Assembly (NCBI RefSeq): GCF_016427565.1
Contig: NZ_JAELXT010000015.1
Coordinates: 40,705-104,704, forward strand
DNA from: Microvirga splendida
Lineage (GTDB): Bacteria > Pseudomonadota > Alphaproteobacteria > Rhizobiales > Beijerinckiaceae
Length of the DNA: 64,000 bases
Reading direction: 5' to 3'
Position numbers and translations under genes: made by a program. Shown piece by piece: positions 49,030 to 60,132 of this stretch (its first letter is position 1; each line of letters begins with the position of its first letter). The notes beneath the pieces are model-generated. The model searched no databases, was not told where the DNA came from, and saw nothing but the letters and a program-made list of their open reading frames with translations.

Positions 49030-49196
49030 CAAGGACGCCACGCAGCATAAAAATCGCTACTCCGTTGTGGACGCGCCGTTTGCAATAGCGGCGAAAGTTT
49101 GTACAAGCGCTTCACATGGATAAGGTTGGGGGCACTCGTCTCCAGCCTGCGGGGATGCCTCCGCTCGGGATATAAAGACAAAGAACGGGCCAGTTG

Positions 49197-51524
49197 ATGA
49201 TGTCGACGACCACTCCTCGCCGGAAGAAGCCGGCCACCACCGCCGTTATCGCAATCAGCGCGCTGATGGCTGGAATCACTGCCGCGGAGAGCGCCTTCGC
49301 GCAGCAGGTGGCCCCGGGGAGTCGCCGTGCGTCGGCCGCGCAAGGCCCCATCGTCAATCGCGTGGTGGTCGAGGGGAACAAGAAGATCGAGAGCGCAGCC
49401 TTCCAGGATCAGCTCCAGGCCCGCGCCCGCGCTCCGTACAATCAGGCCGCTGTCGATGCCGACGTTGGGCGAATTCTTGAGATTTACCGGCAGTCGGGCC
49501 GAGGCCTTGCCCAGGTCACGCCGCGTGTAGTCGATCTCCCCAACGGCACGGTGGACGTGGTCTACACGGTGGTCGAGGGCGACAAGACCGGCGTGAAGGA
49601 AATTCGCTTCGTCGGCAACAGCCAGGTCTCGTCGAGCCGCCTGCGCGGTGTCATGCAGACGACCGAGACGAACCTCCTCAGCTTCCTCAAGAGCACCGAC
49701 GTTTATGATCCGGATCGCCTCTCGAACGATCTGGAGCTGATCCGTCGCTACTACCTGAAGAACGGCTATGCCGATTTCCGTATCGTTTCGAGCGACGTCG
49801 CATTTGACGCCGCTGGCGGTGGCTACGTCGTCACCATTGCGGTCGACGAGGGCGAGCAGTACCGGGTCGGCAGCGTGAGCGTCGACCCCCGGCTTCCCGG
49901 TGTGGATGCCGAGGCTGTGCGCCGCGGGATCTCGACCTCCGAGGGCTCCGTCTATAATGCCGAAGCCGTTGAGAAGTCGGTCCAGAGCCTCACGGCCAAT
50001 GTCGCCCGCCAGGGCAACCCCTTCGCCCTTGTGCGCCCCGTCGGCTCCCGTGATCCGTCCACCCGTACGATCAGCCTCACCTACGTGGTCGAGGAAGCGC
50101 CGCGGATCTACATCGAGCGGATCAACGTGCGCGGCAACAGCCGCACCCGCGACTACGTCATCCGCCGCGAGTTCGAGCTCGGCGAGGGCGATGCCTACAA
50201 TCAGGTGCTTGTCGACCGTGCGGAGCGCCGCCTGAACAACCTCGGTTATTTCAAGCGGGTCCGCATCTCCAACGAGCCCGGTTCCTCGGCTGATCGTGTC
50301 GTGGTGAACGTGGATGTGGAAGATCAGTCCACCGGTGCGTTCTCCATCTCGGGCGGCTATTCGACGGCCGATGGTTTCATCGGCGAAGTCTCCGTGACCG
50401 AGACCAACTTCCTGGGTCGCGGCCAGTTCGTGCGCCTCGCAGGCCAGCTCGGCCAGCGTGCCCACGGCATCGACTTCTCCTTCACCGAGCCGTACTTCCT
50501 GGGTTACCGGATGTCGGCGGGTATCGACCTGTTCTCGAAGTTCAGCGACCAGACCCGGTACTCCCGCTACGAGAACCGCATGACCGGCGGTACGCTGCGC
50601 CTGGGCCTTCCGATCACGGAAGAGTTCACGATCACGACCCGCTACTCGCTCTATCAGCAGGAAATCACGATCCCGAACGAGGAAGATCGGCCGTACAACG
50701 ACTGCACGTTCCCGATCCCTGGGTTTACGGATGCCAACGGTGACGGCGTCATCACCCGCGCCGAGTGCGAAGGGAATGGCGAAGCGTCTCGCGCAATCAA
50801 GAACGCGCAGGGCGAGACGATCACCTCGCTGGCCGGCCTGACCTTCAACTACAACACCCTCGACAGCACCCGCAATCCGCGCAACGGCTTCTATGCCGAG
50901 GTCAAGACGGACTTCGCCGGGCTTGGCGGTGATTCCCGCTACTTCCGCGTGACCGGCGATGCCCGGTACTATCACGAGCTCTTCGAGGATGTGGTCGGTA
51001 TCGCCCGCGTTCAGGGCGGTCACATCATGGGCTTCGGCGACAATGACGGAGCCGGCGGCGATCTGCGCATCATCGACCACTTCTTCATGGGCCCGTCCCT
51101 CGTGCGTGGTTTTGCGCCCAACGGCATCGGTCCGCGTGACATCTCGACCGGCGATGCCAGGGCAAATGCCCTCGGCGGCACCACCTATTTCGGCGGTTCG
51201 CTCGAAGTGCAGTTCCCGATCCCGGTTCTGCCCCGTGAACTGGGCCTGAGGGGCGCCGTGTTCGCCGACGCCGGTACGCTCTACGGCTACGATGGCCCGA
51301 CCACGTTCGAGGGTGTCGACGGCGGCACAATCGATGTCCTCGACAGCAGCAAGCTGCGCTCGTCGGTCGGTGCTTCGCTCCTGTGGACGTCTCCGCTCGG
51401 CCCGATCCGCTTCGACTACGCCTTTGCCCTCTCGAAAGAGGAGGGTGTCGCCTTGGCGGACGGCACTCGGATCGGCGGCGACCGCACCCAGGCCTTCCGG
51501 TTCACGGGCGGCACGCGCTTCTAA
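49197..51524 (+). CDS. bamA: Outer membrane protein assembly factor BamA
   Basis: BamA is the beta-barrel core of the BAM complex that inserts outer-membrane proteins. A signal peptide (about residues 1-37, [14 protein letters not shown]) precedes five POTRA domains (to about 430) and a 16-strand barrel. The barrel contains the VRGF motif ([15 protein letters not shown]) and ends in the C-terminal Phe signature GGTRF. The start is ATG 49197 or 49200. BamE of the same machine is at 9065-9520. Confidence 0.96.
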   Translation: MMSTTTPRRKKPATTAVIAISALMAGITAAESAFAQQVAPGSRRASAAQGPIVNRVVVEGNKKIESAAFQDQLQARARAPYNQAAVDADVGRILEIYRQSGRGLAQVTPRVVDLPNGTVDVVYTVVEGDKTGVKEIRFVGNSQVSSSRLRGVMQTTETNLLSFLKSTDVYDPDRLSNDLELIRRYYLKNGYADFRIVSSDVAFDAAGGGYVVTIAVDEGEQYRVGSVSVDPRLPGVDAEAVRRGISTSEGSVYNAEAVEKSVQSLTANVARQGNPFALVRPVGSRDPSTRTISLTYVVEEAPRIYIERINVRGNSRTRDYVIRREFELGEGDAYNQVLVDRAERRLNNLGYFKRVRISNEPGSSADRVVVNVDVEDQSTGAFSISGGYSTADGFIGEVSVTETNFLGRGQFVRLAGQLGQRAHGIDFSFTEPYFLGYRMSAGIDLFSKFSDQTRYSRYENRMTGGTLRLGLPITEEFTITTRYSLYQQEITIPNEEDRPYNDCTFPIPGFTDANGDGVITRAECEGNGEASRAIKNAQGETITSLAGLTFNYNTLDSTRNPRNGFYAEVKTDFAGLGGDSRYFRVTGDARYYHELFEDVVGIARVQGGHIMGFGDNDGAGGDLRIIDHFFMGPSLVRGFAPNGIGPRDISTGDARANALGGTTYFGGSLEVQFPIPVLPRELGLRGAVFADAGTLYGYDGPTTFEGVDGGTIDVLDSSKLRSSVGASLLWTSPLGPIRFDYAFALSKEEGVALADGTRIGGDRTQAFRFTGGTRF

Positions 51525-51530
51525 TCGGGG

Positions 51531-51550
51531 AGGGCGCCGAAGGGCGCCCT
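51531..51550 (+). other. GC-rich hairpin between bamA and lpxD
   Basis: AGGGCGCC and GGCGCCCT pair perfectly around a GAAG loop, followed by CACTTATTTT. It resembles a leaky terminator inside the bamA-lpx operon and overlaps the lpxD Shine-Dalgarno zone. Confidence 0.6.
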
Positions 51551-51561
51551 CACTTATTTTC

Positions 51562-52626
51562 ATGGCTGAATCCAATTTCTTCCCGCAAAGCCAGACGCTG
51601 AATCTGCGTCAGGTGGCGGAGATGGCCCAAGTAACGCTCCCCGACGGCACCGACGGGGAGCTTTTGCTTCGTGGGGTTGCTCCTCTCGAGAGCGCGGGCC
51701 CTGGCGATCTCGCCTACATGGACAACCCTGCCTATGTCGGGGCCCTGGCGGCGACCCGAGCGGCAGCCTGCCTGGTGACACCGCGCTATGCGCCCAAGGT
51801 GCCGTCCGGCACGGTTGCTCTGATTACGCCCCAAGCCTACCGGGTTTTCGCCCAGGTGCTGGCGATCCTGTTCCCATCCGCCATGCGGCCGGAATCGTCC
51901 TTTGCCGCGACTGGAGTTTCTCCTGGATCGTTCGTTCATCCCTCCGCAAGGCTGGAGCATGGTGTGCGCGTCGACCCGGGCGCCGTCGTCGGGCCGCATG
52001 CGGAGATCGGATCCGGCACCTTGGTCGGCGCCCATTCGGTCGTTGGGCCGAACGTGAAGATCGGGCGCGACTGCTCCATTGCCCCTAATGTCACCGTCAC
52101 CCATGCCTATCTCGGCAACCGGGTCATTCTGCATCCGGGGGTCAGGATCGGTCAGGACGGCTTCGGCTTTGCCATGGGGCCGCAGGGGCATCTGAAGGTG
52201 CCGCAGGTCGGGCGGGTCATCATCCAGGATGACGTGGAGATCGGGGCGAACACCACGGTCGACCGGGGTGCAAGCCGCGACACGGTGATCGGCGAGGGCA
52301 CCAAGATCGATAACCTGGTCCAGATCGCCCATAATGTGGTGATCGGCCGCCATTGCGTGATCGTGGCCCAGGTCGGAATTGCCGGCTCCACCACCATCGA
52401 GGATTATGTGGCGATCGGCGGCCAGGTGGCCGTGAAGGGGCATGTCCGGATCGGCATGGGTGCCCAGATCGCAGCCACCAGCGGCGTCAACGGTGATGTT
52501 CCGCCAGGAGCCCGCTGGGGTGGCATCCCGGCCCGCCCTATGCGCGAGTGGTTCCGCGAGATAACGGCGTTGAAAAAGCTTGCATCCGGGGGCGATTCCG
52601 CCAAAGACGACGATGCGTCTTCATAA
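51562..52626 (+). CDS. lpxD: UDP-3-O-(3-hydroxyacyl)glucosamine N-acyltransferase
   Basis: LpxD adds the second acyl chain in lipid A synthesis. The N-terminal UDP-binding domain (to about residue 115) precedes a left-handed beta-helix of hexapeptide repeats such as [20 protein letters not shown]. The catalytic His region is [21 protein letters not shown] chose ATG 51562 ([17 protein letters not shown]), after the bamA stop; the open frame upstream runs inside bamA. 354 residues. Confidence 0.95.
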   Translation: MAESNFFPQSQTLNLRQVAEMAQVTLPDGTDGELLLRGVAPLESAGPGDLAYMDNPAYVGALAATRAAACLVTPRYAPKVPSGTVALITPQAYRVFAQVLAILFPSAMRPESSFAATGVSPGSFVHPSARLEHGVRVDPGAVVGPHAEIGSGTLVGAHSVVGPNVKIGRDCSIAPNVTVTHAYLGNRVILHPGVRIGQDGFGFAMGPQGHLKVPQVGRVIIQDDVEIGANTTVDRGASRDTVIGEGTKIDNLVQIAHNVVIGRHCVIVAQVGIAGSTTIEDYVAIGGQVAVKGHVRIGMGAQIAATSGVNGDVPPGARWGGIPARPMREWFREITALKKLASGGDSAKDDDASS

Positions 52627-52666
52627 CGTTCCTTGAAGACATTCCCTACCGTTCGGAGTTCCCGTC

Positions 52667-53131
52667 ATGTCCGAAGCGCCCACCACGCTTCAAACCGCCG
52701 ATATCATGGAGATCCTGGAGCTTCTGCCGCACCGGTATCCCTTTCTCCTGGTCGACAAAATCATCGAGATCGACGGTGACAATTCGTGCATCGGCATCAA
52801 GAACGTCACCTTCAATGAGCCACAATTCACGGGCCATTTCCCCTCGCGTCCGATCTTCCCGGGCGTCTTTCTGATCGAGGCCATGGCTCAGACGGCGGGA
52901 GCCATTTGCGTGAAGGCCAAGATGGCCCAGCAGGCCAAGCCGAAGCAGGTATTCTTCATGACGATCGACAAGGTGAAGTTCCGCAAGCCGGTTGAACCGG
53001 GCGACAGGGTCGAGTTCCATATGCGCAAGCTGAACAACCGGCGCAACATGTGGTGGTACAAGGGCGAGGCCAAAGTCGATGGCGTTCTCGTCTGCGAAGC
53101 CGAGGTCAGCGCCATGCTGGTGAACGATTGA
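52667..53131 (+). CDS. fabZ: 3-hydroxyacyl-ACP dehydratase FabZ
   Basis: FabZ dehydrates 3-hydroxyacyl-ACP in fatty-acid elongation and competes with LpxA/LpxD for substrate. The hot-dog fold motif [20 protein letters not shown] and the active-site segment [20 protein letters not shown] are intact. 154 residues. The stop overlaps the lpxA ATG by one base, consistent with balanced expression of the two competing enzymes. Confidence 0.97.
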   Translation: MSEAPTTLQTADIMEILELLPHRYPFLLVDKIIEIDGDNSCIGIKNVTFNEPQFTGHFPSRPIFPGVFLIEAMAQTAGAICVKAKMAQQAKPKQVFFMTIDKVKFRKPVEPGDRVEFHMRKLNNRRNMWWYKGEAKVDGVLVCEAEVSAMLVND

Positions 53132-53940
53132 TGGAAACGATAATCCACCCAAGCGCTGTCATCGAGGATGGCGCGAAGATCGGCGCAGGCGTCAAGATCG
53201 GTCCGTTCTGCACCGTGGGGCCCGAGGTGGAACTCGGCGAAGGCTGCCAGCTCATCAGCCACGTGGCCGTCGCGGGACGAACCACCATTGGTCCCCGGAC
53301 GAGGATTTTTCCTTTCGCCTCCATCGGCCACATTCCGCAGGATCTGAAGTACAAGGGCGAGGCCTCGACGCTCGAGATCGGCGCCGATTGCATGATCCGC
53401 GAAGGCGTGACCATGAACCCCGGCACCGAGGGCGGTGGTCTGCGCACGGTCGTCGGCGACCGCTGCGCCTTCCTGGCCGGCTCCCATGTGGGGCACGACA
53501 CGAAGGTCGGGAACGACTGCATCCTGTCCAACAACGTGATGCTGGCAGGGCACGTCACGGTCGGCAATTTCGTGATCTTCGGCGGCGCCTCCGCGGTGAT
53601 CCAGTTCGCCCGCGTCGGCTCCCATGCCTTCGTGGGAGGCATGTCGGGCCTGGAGAACGATCTGATTCCCTATGGCATGGCTATGGGCAACCGGGCGCAC
53701 CTGGCGGGCCTCAACATCATCGGCCTGCGCCGTCGCGGCTTCACCCGCGAGCAGATCCACGATATCCGCCGCGCCTACCGGCTTCTGTTCGCGGATGAGG
53801 GCACCTTGTCCGAGCGGGTCGAGGATGTCGCCGGCGAGTTCGACAGCCATCCCTTCGTGCACGAGATCCTCGATTTCATCCGTGCCGGCGGGGACAGGGC
53901 GATCTGCACGCCGCGGGATCCCGTCAGTTCAGCCGGATGA
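53131..53940 (+). CDS. lpxA: Acyl-ACP--UDP-N-acetylglucosamine O-acyltransferase
   Basis: LpxA performs the first acylation in lipid A synthesis. Hexapeptide repeats begin IHPSAVIEDGAKIGAGVKIG; the catalytic His is about H122 in SHVGHDTKVGNDC. GGMSGLENDLIPYGMAMGNR is the acyl-chain ruler region, and a helical C-terminal domain completes it. 269 residues from ATG 53131. Its last four bases overlap lpxI. Confidence 0.96.
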   Translation: METIIHPSAVIEDGAKIGAGVKIGPFCTVGPEVELGEGCQLISHVAVAGRTTIGPRTRIFPFASIGHIPQDLKYKGEASTLEIGADCMIREGVTMNPGTEGGGLRTVVGDRCAFLAGSHVGHDTKVGNDCILSNNVMLAGHVTVGNFVIFGGASAVIQFARVGSHAFVGGMSGLENDLIPYGMAMGNRAHLAGLNIIGLRRRGFTREQIHDIRRAYRLLFADEGTLSERVEDVAGEFDSHPFVHEILDFIRAGGDRAICTPRDPVSSAG

Positions 53941-54803
53941 CGCCCCAAGGCCCCATCGCGGTACTCGCCGGGGCTGGGCAGCTTCCCATTCAGCTCGTGA
54001 ACCATCTCGAGCGAATGGGGCAGGAGGTCCGGGTGCTGGCGTTCCGCGGCTTTGCGGAAGCGGAGCTGCAGCGTCGCGCCCATGCCACCGTCGATCTACT
54101 CGACCTCAAGACGATCATGAGCACCCTCGAAGGCTGGCGACCGCAGGCCGTCTCCCTTGTCGGAGCCGTGCGCCGCCCCGGCTTTTCCGCCCTGCTCAGC
54201 GCCTATTCCCTGCTTCGCAACATGCACGAGGTGAAGGAGGTCATCGCCCGGGGTGACGATCAGGTGCTGCGCGGTGCCGTGATGCTCCTCGAGGAGCGGG
54301 GCCACCGCGTCGTCGGCGCCCATGAACTCGCCCCCGACCTGGTGGCTGCCCGCACGCTCACCGGCACGCGGCACCCGGGAGTTGACGACCACGACGCCAT
54401 TGCCTTCGGGCTCGAGCTTCTCGCCTCCCTGTCGGACTTCGATATCGGGCAGGGTGCCGTCGTCGACCGCAGGCATGTTCTGGCCATCGAGGGGCCCGAA
54501 GGCACCGACCGCATGATCCGGCGGGTGAGGAGCCTGCGCCAGTCCTGGTTCGGCCTTCGCCGGCGTGAGGAGGGGGGGGTGCTGATCAAGGCCGCCAAGC
54601 GCGGTCAGGACCTGCGGGTCGACATGCCGACCATCGGCCCGCGCACCGTGGAAGAGGCCGCCAAGGCGGGCCTCTCCGGGATCGCCATCGGTGCAGGATC
54701 GACCTTCGTGCTGGAGCAGGAGGAAACCCTGCGCACAGCCGACCGCCTTGGCGTCTTCCTCATCGCCGTCGATCTGCCCTGGATGGAGAAGCCTCTTGTC
54801 TGA
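53937..54803 (+). CDS. lpxI: UDP-2,3-diacylglucosamine pyrophosphatase LpxI
   Basis: LpxI hydrolyses UDP-diacylglucosamine to lipid X; alphaproteobacteria use it in place of LpxH. It starts TPQGPIAVLAGAGQLPIQLV and has the DUF1009 features VSLVGAVRRPGFSALLSAY, RGDDQVLRGAVMLLEERGHR and GPRTVEEAAKAGLSGIAIGA. At 288 residues it is standard. It overlaps both lpxA and lpxB. Confidence 0.94.
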   Translation: MTPQGPIAVLAGAGQLPIQLVNHLERMGQEVRVLAFRGFAEAELQRRAHATVDLLDLKTIMSTLEGWRPQAVSLVGAVRRPGFSALLSAYSLLRNMHEVKEVIARGDDQVLRGAVMLLEERGHRVVGAHELAPDLVAARTLTGTRHPGVDDHDAIAFGLELLASLSDFDIGQGAVVDRRHVLAIEGPEGTDRMIRRVRSLRQSWFGLRRREEGGVLIKAAKRGQDLRVDMPTIGPRTVEEAAKAGLSGIAIGAGSTFVLEQEETLRTADRLGVFLIAVDLPWMEKPLV

Positions 54804-55974
54804 GAGCAAGCCGCTGACGATCTGGATCGTGTCCGGCGAGGAATCCGGCGATCAACTCGGCGCCAAGCTGATGCGCTCCCTGAAGGCGCGGCTCGGAGCC
54901 GAGCGTCTGCGTTTCGGCGGCGTCGGCGGCCATGCCATGGCAAAGGAAGGCCTGAACAGCCTGTTTCCTCTGGAAGACATCGCCGTCATGGGCATTTCCG
55001 CCGTGATCGCCCGGCTGCCTGCCATCCTGAAGCGCATCCGGATGACGGCGGACGCGGTGGTGGCGGCAAAGCCCGACATGCTGGTCATCATCGACAGCCC
55101 TGATTTCACTCACCGCGTGGCGAAGGCTGTGCGCCGGCGCGCGCCGCAGATTCCCATCGTGGATTACGTCAGCCCCTCGGTCTGGGCGTGGCGGCCGGGG
55201 CGTGCTCCGAAGATGCGGGCCTATGTGGATCACCTCCTGGCGCTGCTGCCCTTCGAACCCGAAGCGCATCGTCGCCTTGGCGGCCCGCCGACCACCTATG
55301 TCGGACACCCGCTCATCGAGCGTCTCGACGAGATCAGGCCCGCGCCTGGAGACAGGCAGCACGTTGCAGGCAGGCCCCTCAACCTACTCGTCCTACCCGG
55401 CAGCCGCGGCTCGGAGGTCAGCCGCCTCATGGAGCCGTTCGGCGCTGCCCTGGCGCTCCTGAGGGAGCGTTCGCCGCATCCGTTCACCGTGACCATCCCG
55501 GCGGTCTCCCATCTGGCGGATGAGATCAGAACGCGAGCCGAGAACTGGAGCGTAAAGCCCCGGATCGTCGAGGGAGAAGCCGCCAAATGGGCGGCCTTCC
55601 GGCAGGCCGACGCGGCGCTCGCCGCCTCCGGCACCGTGACCCTTGAGCTCGGGCTGTCAGGCGTCCCAATGGTGGTGGCCTACCGCGTCTCGAAAATCGA
55701 GGAAGTGCTGAAATACCTGATCAAGGCGCCCTCCATCGTGCTCACGAACCTGGTGCTCGGTGAGAACGTCATCCCGGAACTCATCCAGTGGGACTGCACG
55801 CCCGAAAAGCTGGCCGATTCCCTCCTGCCGCTGCTCGGAGACACGCCGGAGCGTCAGCGGCAGATCGATGCGTTCCGGAAGCTCGATGACCTCATGCGGA
55901 TTGGCGACGAGGCCCCCAGCGAGCGGGCGGCGCGGATCGTGGAAGAGATGCTGTCATCCAAGGGAAAGGCGTAG
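54796..55974 (+). CDS. lpxB: Lipid-A-disaccharide synthase
   Basis: LpxB is a GT-B glycosyltransferase that joins lipid X and UDP-diacylglucosamine. It has IWIVSGEESGDQLGAKLMRS, DSPDFTHRVAKAVRRR, YVSPSVWAWRPGRAPKMRAY, LVLPGSRGSEVSRL and ASGTVTLELGLSGVPMVVAY. The start appears to be TTG 54796, eight bases inside lpxI, since family sequence begins right there and no ATG is available. 392 residues. It is the last gene of this long operon. Confidence 0.93.
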   Translation: MSESKPLTIWIVSGEESGDQLGAKLMRSLKARLGAERLRFGGVGGHAMAKEGLNSLFPLEDIAVMGISAVIARLPAILKRIRMTADAVVAAKPDMLVIIDSPDFTHRVAKAVRRRAPQIPIVDYVSPSVWAWRPGRAPKMRAYVDHLLALLPFEPEAHRRLGGPPTTYVGHPLIERLDEIRPAPGDRQHVAGRPLNLLVLPGSRGSEVSRLMEPFGAALALLRERSPHPFTVTIPAVSHLADEIRTRAENWSVKPRIVEGEAAKWAAFRQADAALAASGTVTLELGLSGVPMVVAYRVSKIEEVLKYLIKAPSIVLTNLVLGENVIPELIQWDCTPEKLADSLLPLLGDTPERQRQIDAFRKLDDLMRIGDEAPSERAARIVEEMLSSKGKA

Positions 55975-55985
55975 CGCTTCCTATC

Positions 55986-56085
55986 TGTCATCCCCGGCGG
56001 CCCGCAGGGCCGGGAAGAGGATCCACGATCAGGCGCAGTGTTATGGATTCCCTTCCCCACCGCTGCGCTCCGGCCGGGAATGACA
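55986..56085. repeat. Intergenic palindromic element after lpxB (family C)
   Basis: TGTCATCCCCGGC at 55986 onward is the inverse of GCCGGGAATGACA ending at 56085, with GGATCCACGATC and TTATGGATTCCC between. It shares the GTCATCCC..., GGATCCA and TTATGGAT words with 41172-41340. Confidence 0.75.
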
Positions 56086-56110
56086 CGCTGGTCCGAGGAC
56101 GCAGATACGA

Positions 56111-56134
56111 AAAAGGGGCCTTTCGGCCCCTTTT
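56111..56134 (-). terminator. Bidirectional terminator between lpxB and gltA
   Basis: AAAAGGGGCC-tttc-GGCCCCTTTT is a perfect 10-base-pair stem. On the minus strand the loop is GAAA and the tail is TTTTTCG, 20 bases past the gltA stop. On the plus strand the tail is TTTTCTTATT, so it can also stop lpxB transcription. Confidence 0.85.
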
Positions 56135-56153
56135 CTTATTGCATCCGATGTCT

Positions 56154-57446
<1,293 letters not shown>

Positions 57447-57611
57447 GCGTCTTGGCCCTTTCAAAAGGAGGCCGGGCAGAACCTAGGGCAACCGGGTAAG
57501 CGGAGTAGGCCCTCGGAGCTGCCGGACCAGGGTTTGCCGGTCGGATGATGGCGCCTTCGGTAGCTTATCCATAGGAACGGAGCAAGCACGTCTAAAGGCG
57601 AGATGCGCCCG

Positions 57612-59042
57612 CTATGCAGCAGGCGCATCCTTGGTCTGATCGCGAAGACGCAACAGGGTTTCTTCCTTGCCGAGAACCGCCATCACATCGAAGAGACCGG
57701 GCGATGTCGCCCGGCCAGTTAGAGCCGCCCGAAGGGGCTGCGCGACCTGACCGAGCTTCGCCCCGATGGCCTCCGCATGCTCGCGCACGACGGCCTCCAC
57801 GCTCTGGGCCGACCAGTCGGAAACGGCTTCCAGTTTCGCAGCAATGCCGACGAGGCGGGCACTTCCATCGGCAAGCACGCCGGCGGCCTTCTCGTCGAGG
57901 CGCAGCGGGCGCTGGGCATAGAGGTAATAGGCGCTGTCGAGCAGCTCCACGAGGGTCTTAGCGCGCTCCTTAAGGCCCGGCATGGCGGCCAGCAGCTTCT
58001 GGCGCAGGGCCGGCTTGAAGGTGCGGCCGAGATGGTGCTCGTCCTTCTCCAACTCGGGCAGCAGATCCTCCAGGGCCTGCACCAGCCGCTCGTCATCGGC
58101 TTGGCGCATGTAATGCCCGTTGAGGTTCTCGAGCTTGGCGAAGTCGAAGCGGGCCGGCGAGCGGCCGATGCTGCCGAGTTCGAAGGCGTCAATCATTTCC
58201 TGTGTAGAGAAGATCTCCTGGTCGCCGTGGCTCCAGCCCAGGCGCACGAGGTAGTTGCGCAGCGCCTCCGGCAGGTAGCCCAAGCTGCGATAGGCCTCGA
58301 CACCCAATGCCCCATGGCGCTTGGAGAGCTTGGCGCCGTCCGGTCCGTGGATGAGCGGGATATGAGCCATCTTCGGCACATCCCAGCCCAGCGCCTGATA
58401 GATCTGCGTCTGGCGAGCCGCGTTGGTCAGGTGATCGTCGCCACGGATGACATGCGTCACGTCCATGTCGTGATCGTCCACCACGACGGCGAGCATGTAG
58501 GTGGGCGTGCCGTCCGAGCGCAGGAGCACGAGATCGTCGAGATCCTTGTTCTGCCACACCACGCGGCCCTGGACCTCATCCTCGACCACGGTCTCGCCCT
58601 CGATCGGAGCCTTCAGACGGATCACAGGCTTCACGCCGGCCGGAGCCTCGGACGGGTCGCGGTCGCGCCAGCGCCCGTCATAGCGCAGGGGCCGGCCTTC
58701 CTTGCGGGCGGTCTCGCGCATCTCCTCCAGTTCCTGCTGGGAGGCATAGCAGTAATAGGCGCGGCCCTGGGCCAGCAGGCTCTCGGCCACCTCCTTGTGG
58801 CGGGCGGCGCGGGAGAACTGGTAGACCACGTCTCCGTCCCAATCGAGGCCGAGCCATTTCAGGCCGTCCAGGATCGCCGTGATGGCCGCGTCTGTCGAGC
58901 GTTCCCGGTCCGTGTCCTCGATGCGCAGGAGCATCTTGCCCCCATGCCGCTTGGCATAGAGCCAGTTGAACAGGGCCGTGCGCCCGCCTCCGATGTGGAG
59001 GAAACCGGTGGGTGAGGGGGCGAAGCGGGTGACGACGGTCAT
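57612..59042 (-). CDS. gltX: Glutamyl-tRNA synthetase
   Basis: GltX charges tRNA-Glu (and often tRNA-Gln in alphaproteobacteria, which use the GatCAB amidotransferase). The class I motifs [20 protein letters not shown] (HIGH) and [20 protein letters not shown] (KMSKS-like) are intact. I chose ATG 59042 ([13 protein letters not shown]); the longer frame adds 37 unrelated residues. 476 residues. It is transcribed toward gltA and away from comEC. Confidence 0.96.
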   Translation of the reverse strand: MTVVTRFAPSPTGFLHIGGGRTALFNWLYAKRHGGKMLLRIEDTDRERSTDAAITAILDGLKWLGLDWDGDVVYQFSRAARHKEVAESLLAQGRAYYCYASQQELEEMRETARKEGRPLRYDGRWRDRDPSEAPAGVKPVIRLKAPIEGETVVEDEVQGRVVWQNKDLDDLVLLRSDGTPTYMLAVVVDDHDMDVTHVIRGDDHLTNAARQTQIYQALGWDVPKMAHIPLIHGPDGAKLSKRHGALGVEAYRSLGYLPEALRNYLVRLGWSHGDQEIFSTQEMIDAFELGSIGRSPARFDFAKLENLNGHYMRQADDERLVQALEDLLPELEKDEHHLGRTFKPALRQKLLAAMPGLKERAKTLVELLDSAYYLYAQRPLRLDEKAAGVLADGSARLVGIAAKLEAVSDWSAQSVEAVVREHAEAIGAKLGQVAQPLRAALTGRATSPGLFDVMAVLGKEETLLRLRDQTKDAPAA

Positions 59043-59184
59043 CGCGGGGAACCTTGACTGAAGAAAAATCTGGAGCGCGCGGCCCTTTAGCCGCAGCGTC
59101 AGCCGACTCAATCCACAGGGCGGTTTGGGCCGGAGCGTGCGGTCGTCTAGCATGCGTTGAGAGCCGCGTTAAGCCGAAGGCACG

Positions 59185-60129
59185 ATGGAAGACAACAAGG
59201 CAAAGCCCTCCAGGATCCCGCGCGGCGCAGCGCGGGCTGCGGTGCTGCCTCGCTCTTGGGGCGCGAGCCTCGAATGGAGCCTCTTCGACGGACGCGCCCG
59301 GCTCGGAAAAGCCATCGCCATCGAGGTCGAGCAGCGCCGGCTTTTCCCCTGGATCGCGGTGTGCTTCGGCCTCGGCATCCTCCTGTTCTTCCAGGCGGAC
59401 GGCCAGCCCGCCCTCTGGGCGCCTTTGGGCGCTTTCAGCCTCTGTTGCGTGGCGGGGATCGCGCTTCGCCGAAACATGACCGCCCTTGCGGTCGTGATCG
59501 GAATGGCGGCCCTGTTTGCCGGCTTCTCGACCGGCGTGATCCGCACCCGGAGCGTTGCCGCGCCCGTTCTCACCCGCATCACCATCACGACGATTGCAGG
59601 ATACATCGAAGCCGTGGAGGACCGGGAGCAGGGGCAGAGGCTTCTCATCCGGGTCGCGGACATGAAGGGCATTCCCGTGGCGGAGCGCCCACATCTGGTG
59701 CGGGTCTCCATACGGGCCGGGGCAGGGCTGACGGCCGGACAGTTCATTGCCGGCACGGCCCGCCTGCTGCCACCCCCGGAGGCGGCATGGCCCGGCGGAT
59801 ACGACTTCGCCCGCGACGCCTATTACAAAGGGATCGGAGCCGTCGGCTCCATGGTCGGGCAGGTGCGGCGCGTCGATCCGCCAAGCCCGCCGGACTGGTC
59901 ATTGCGGCTGGCCGCCCGGGTGGACGAAGCCCGCAATGCGCTCACCCAGCGCATCGCCGCGTCCATCGGCGGTGCGGCCGGCGGGATCGGTGCCGCGCTG
60001 GTGACCGGCAAGCGCGGGCTCATTCCCGAGCCCACGAACGATGTGCTGCGCGGGGCGGGGATCTATCACATCGTCACATGCGGATTGGTTAATCCGTGCT
60101 ATGGAGGGTGCTGCGGTTACGGAGGTTGA
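59185..60129 (+). pseudogene. comEC: Competence/DNA uptake channel gene comEC, interrupted 5' part
   Basis: ComEC is the inner-membrane channel for transformation DNA. The frame starts at ATG 59185 and has N-terminal TMs (PWIAVCFGLGILLFFQADGQ) and the DUF4131/OB-like region. It reaches the start of the competence domain with NDVLRGAGIYHIV. At that point intact ComEC continues with SISGLHM-type sequence, but here similarity stops at about base 60076 and the frame runs into unrelated codons to a stop at 60129. The remaining two thirds of the gene is missing from the window, consistent with insertion of the recombinase element. Confidence 0.85.
60073..60100 (+). other. Predicted left junction (attL) of the element inserted in comEC
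   Basis: Host comEC coding similarity ends just after the codons for GIYHIV (to 60075). New sequence with the recombinase ribosome-binding site (GGAGG near 60120) follows directly. Large serine integrases are usually encoded next to their attachment site, as here. The right junction is beyond the contig end, so the exact core cannot be fixed. Confidence 0.6.
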
Positions 60130-60132
60130 CCG

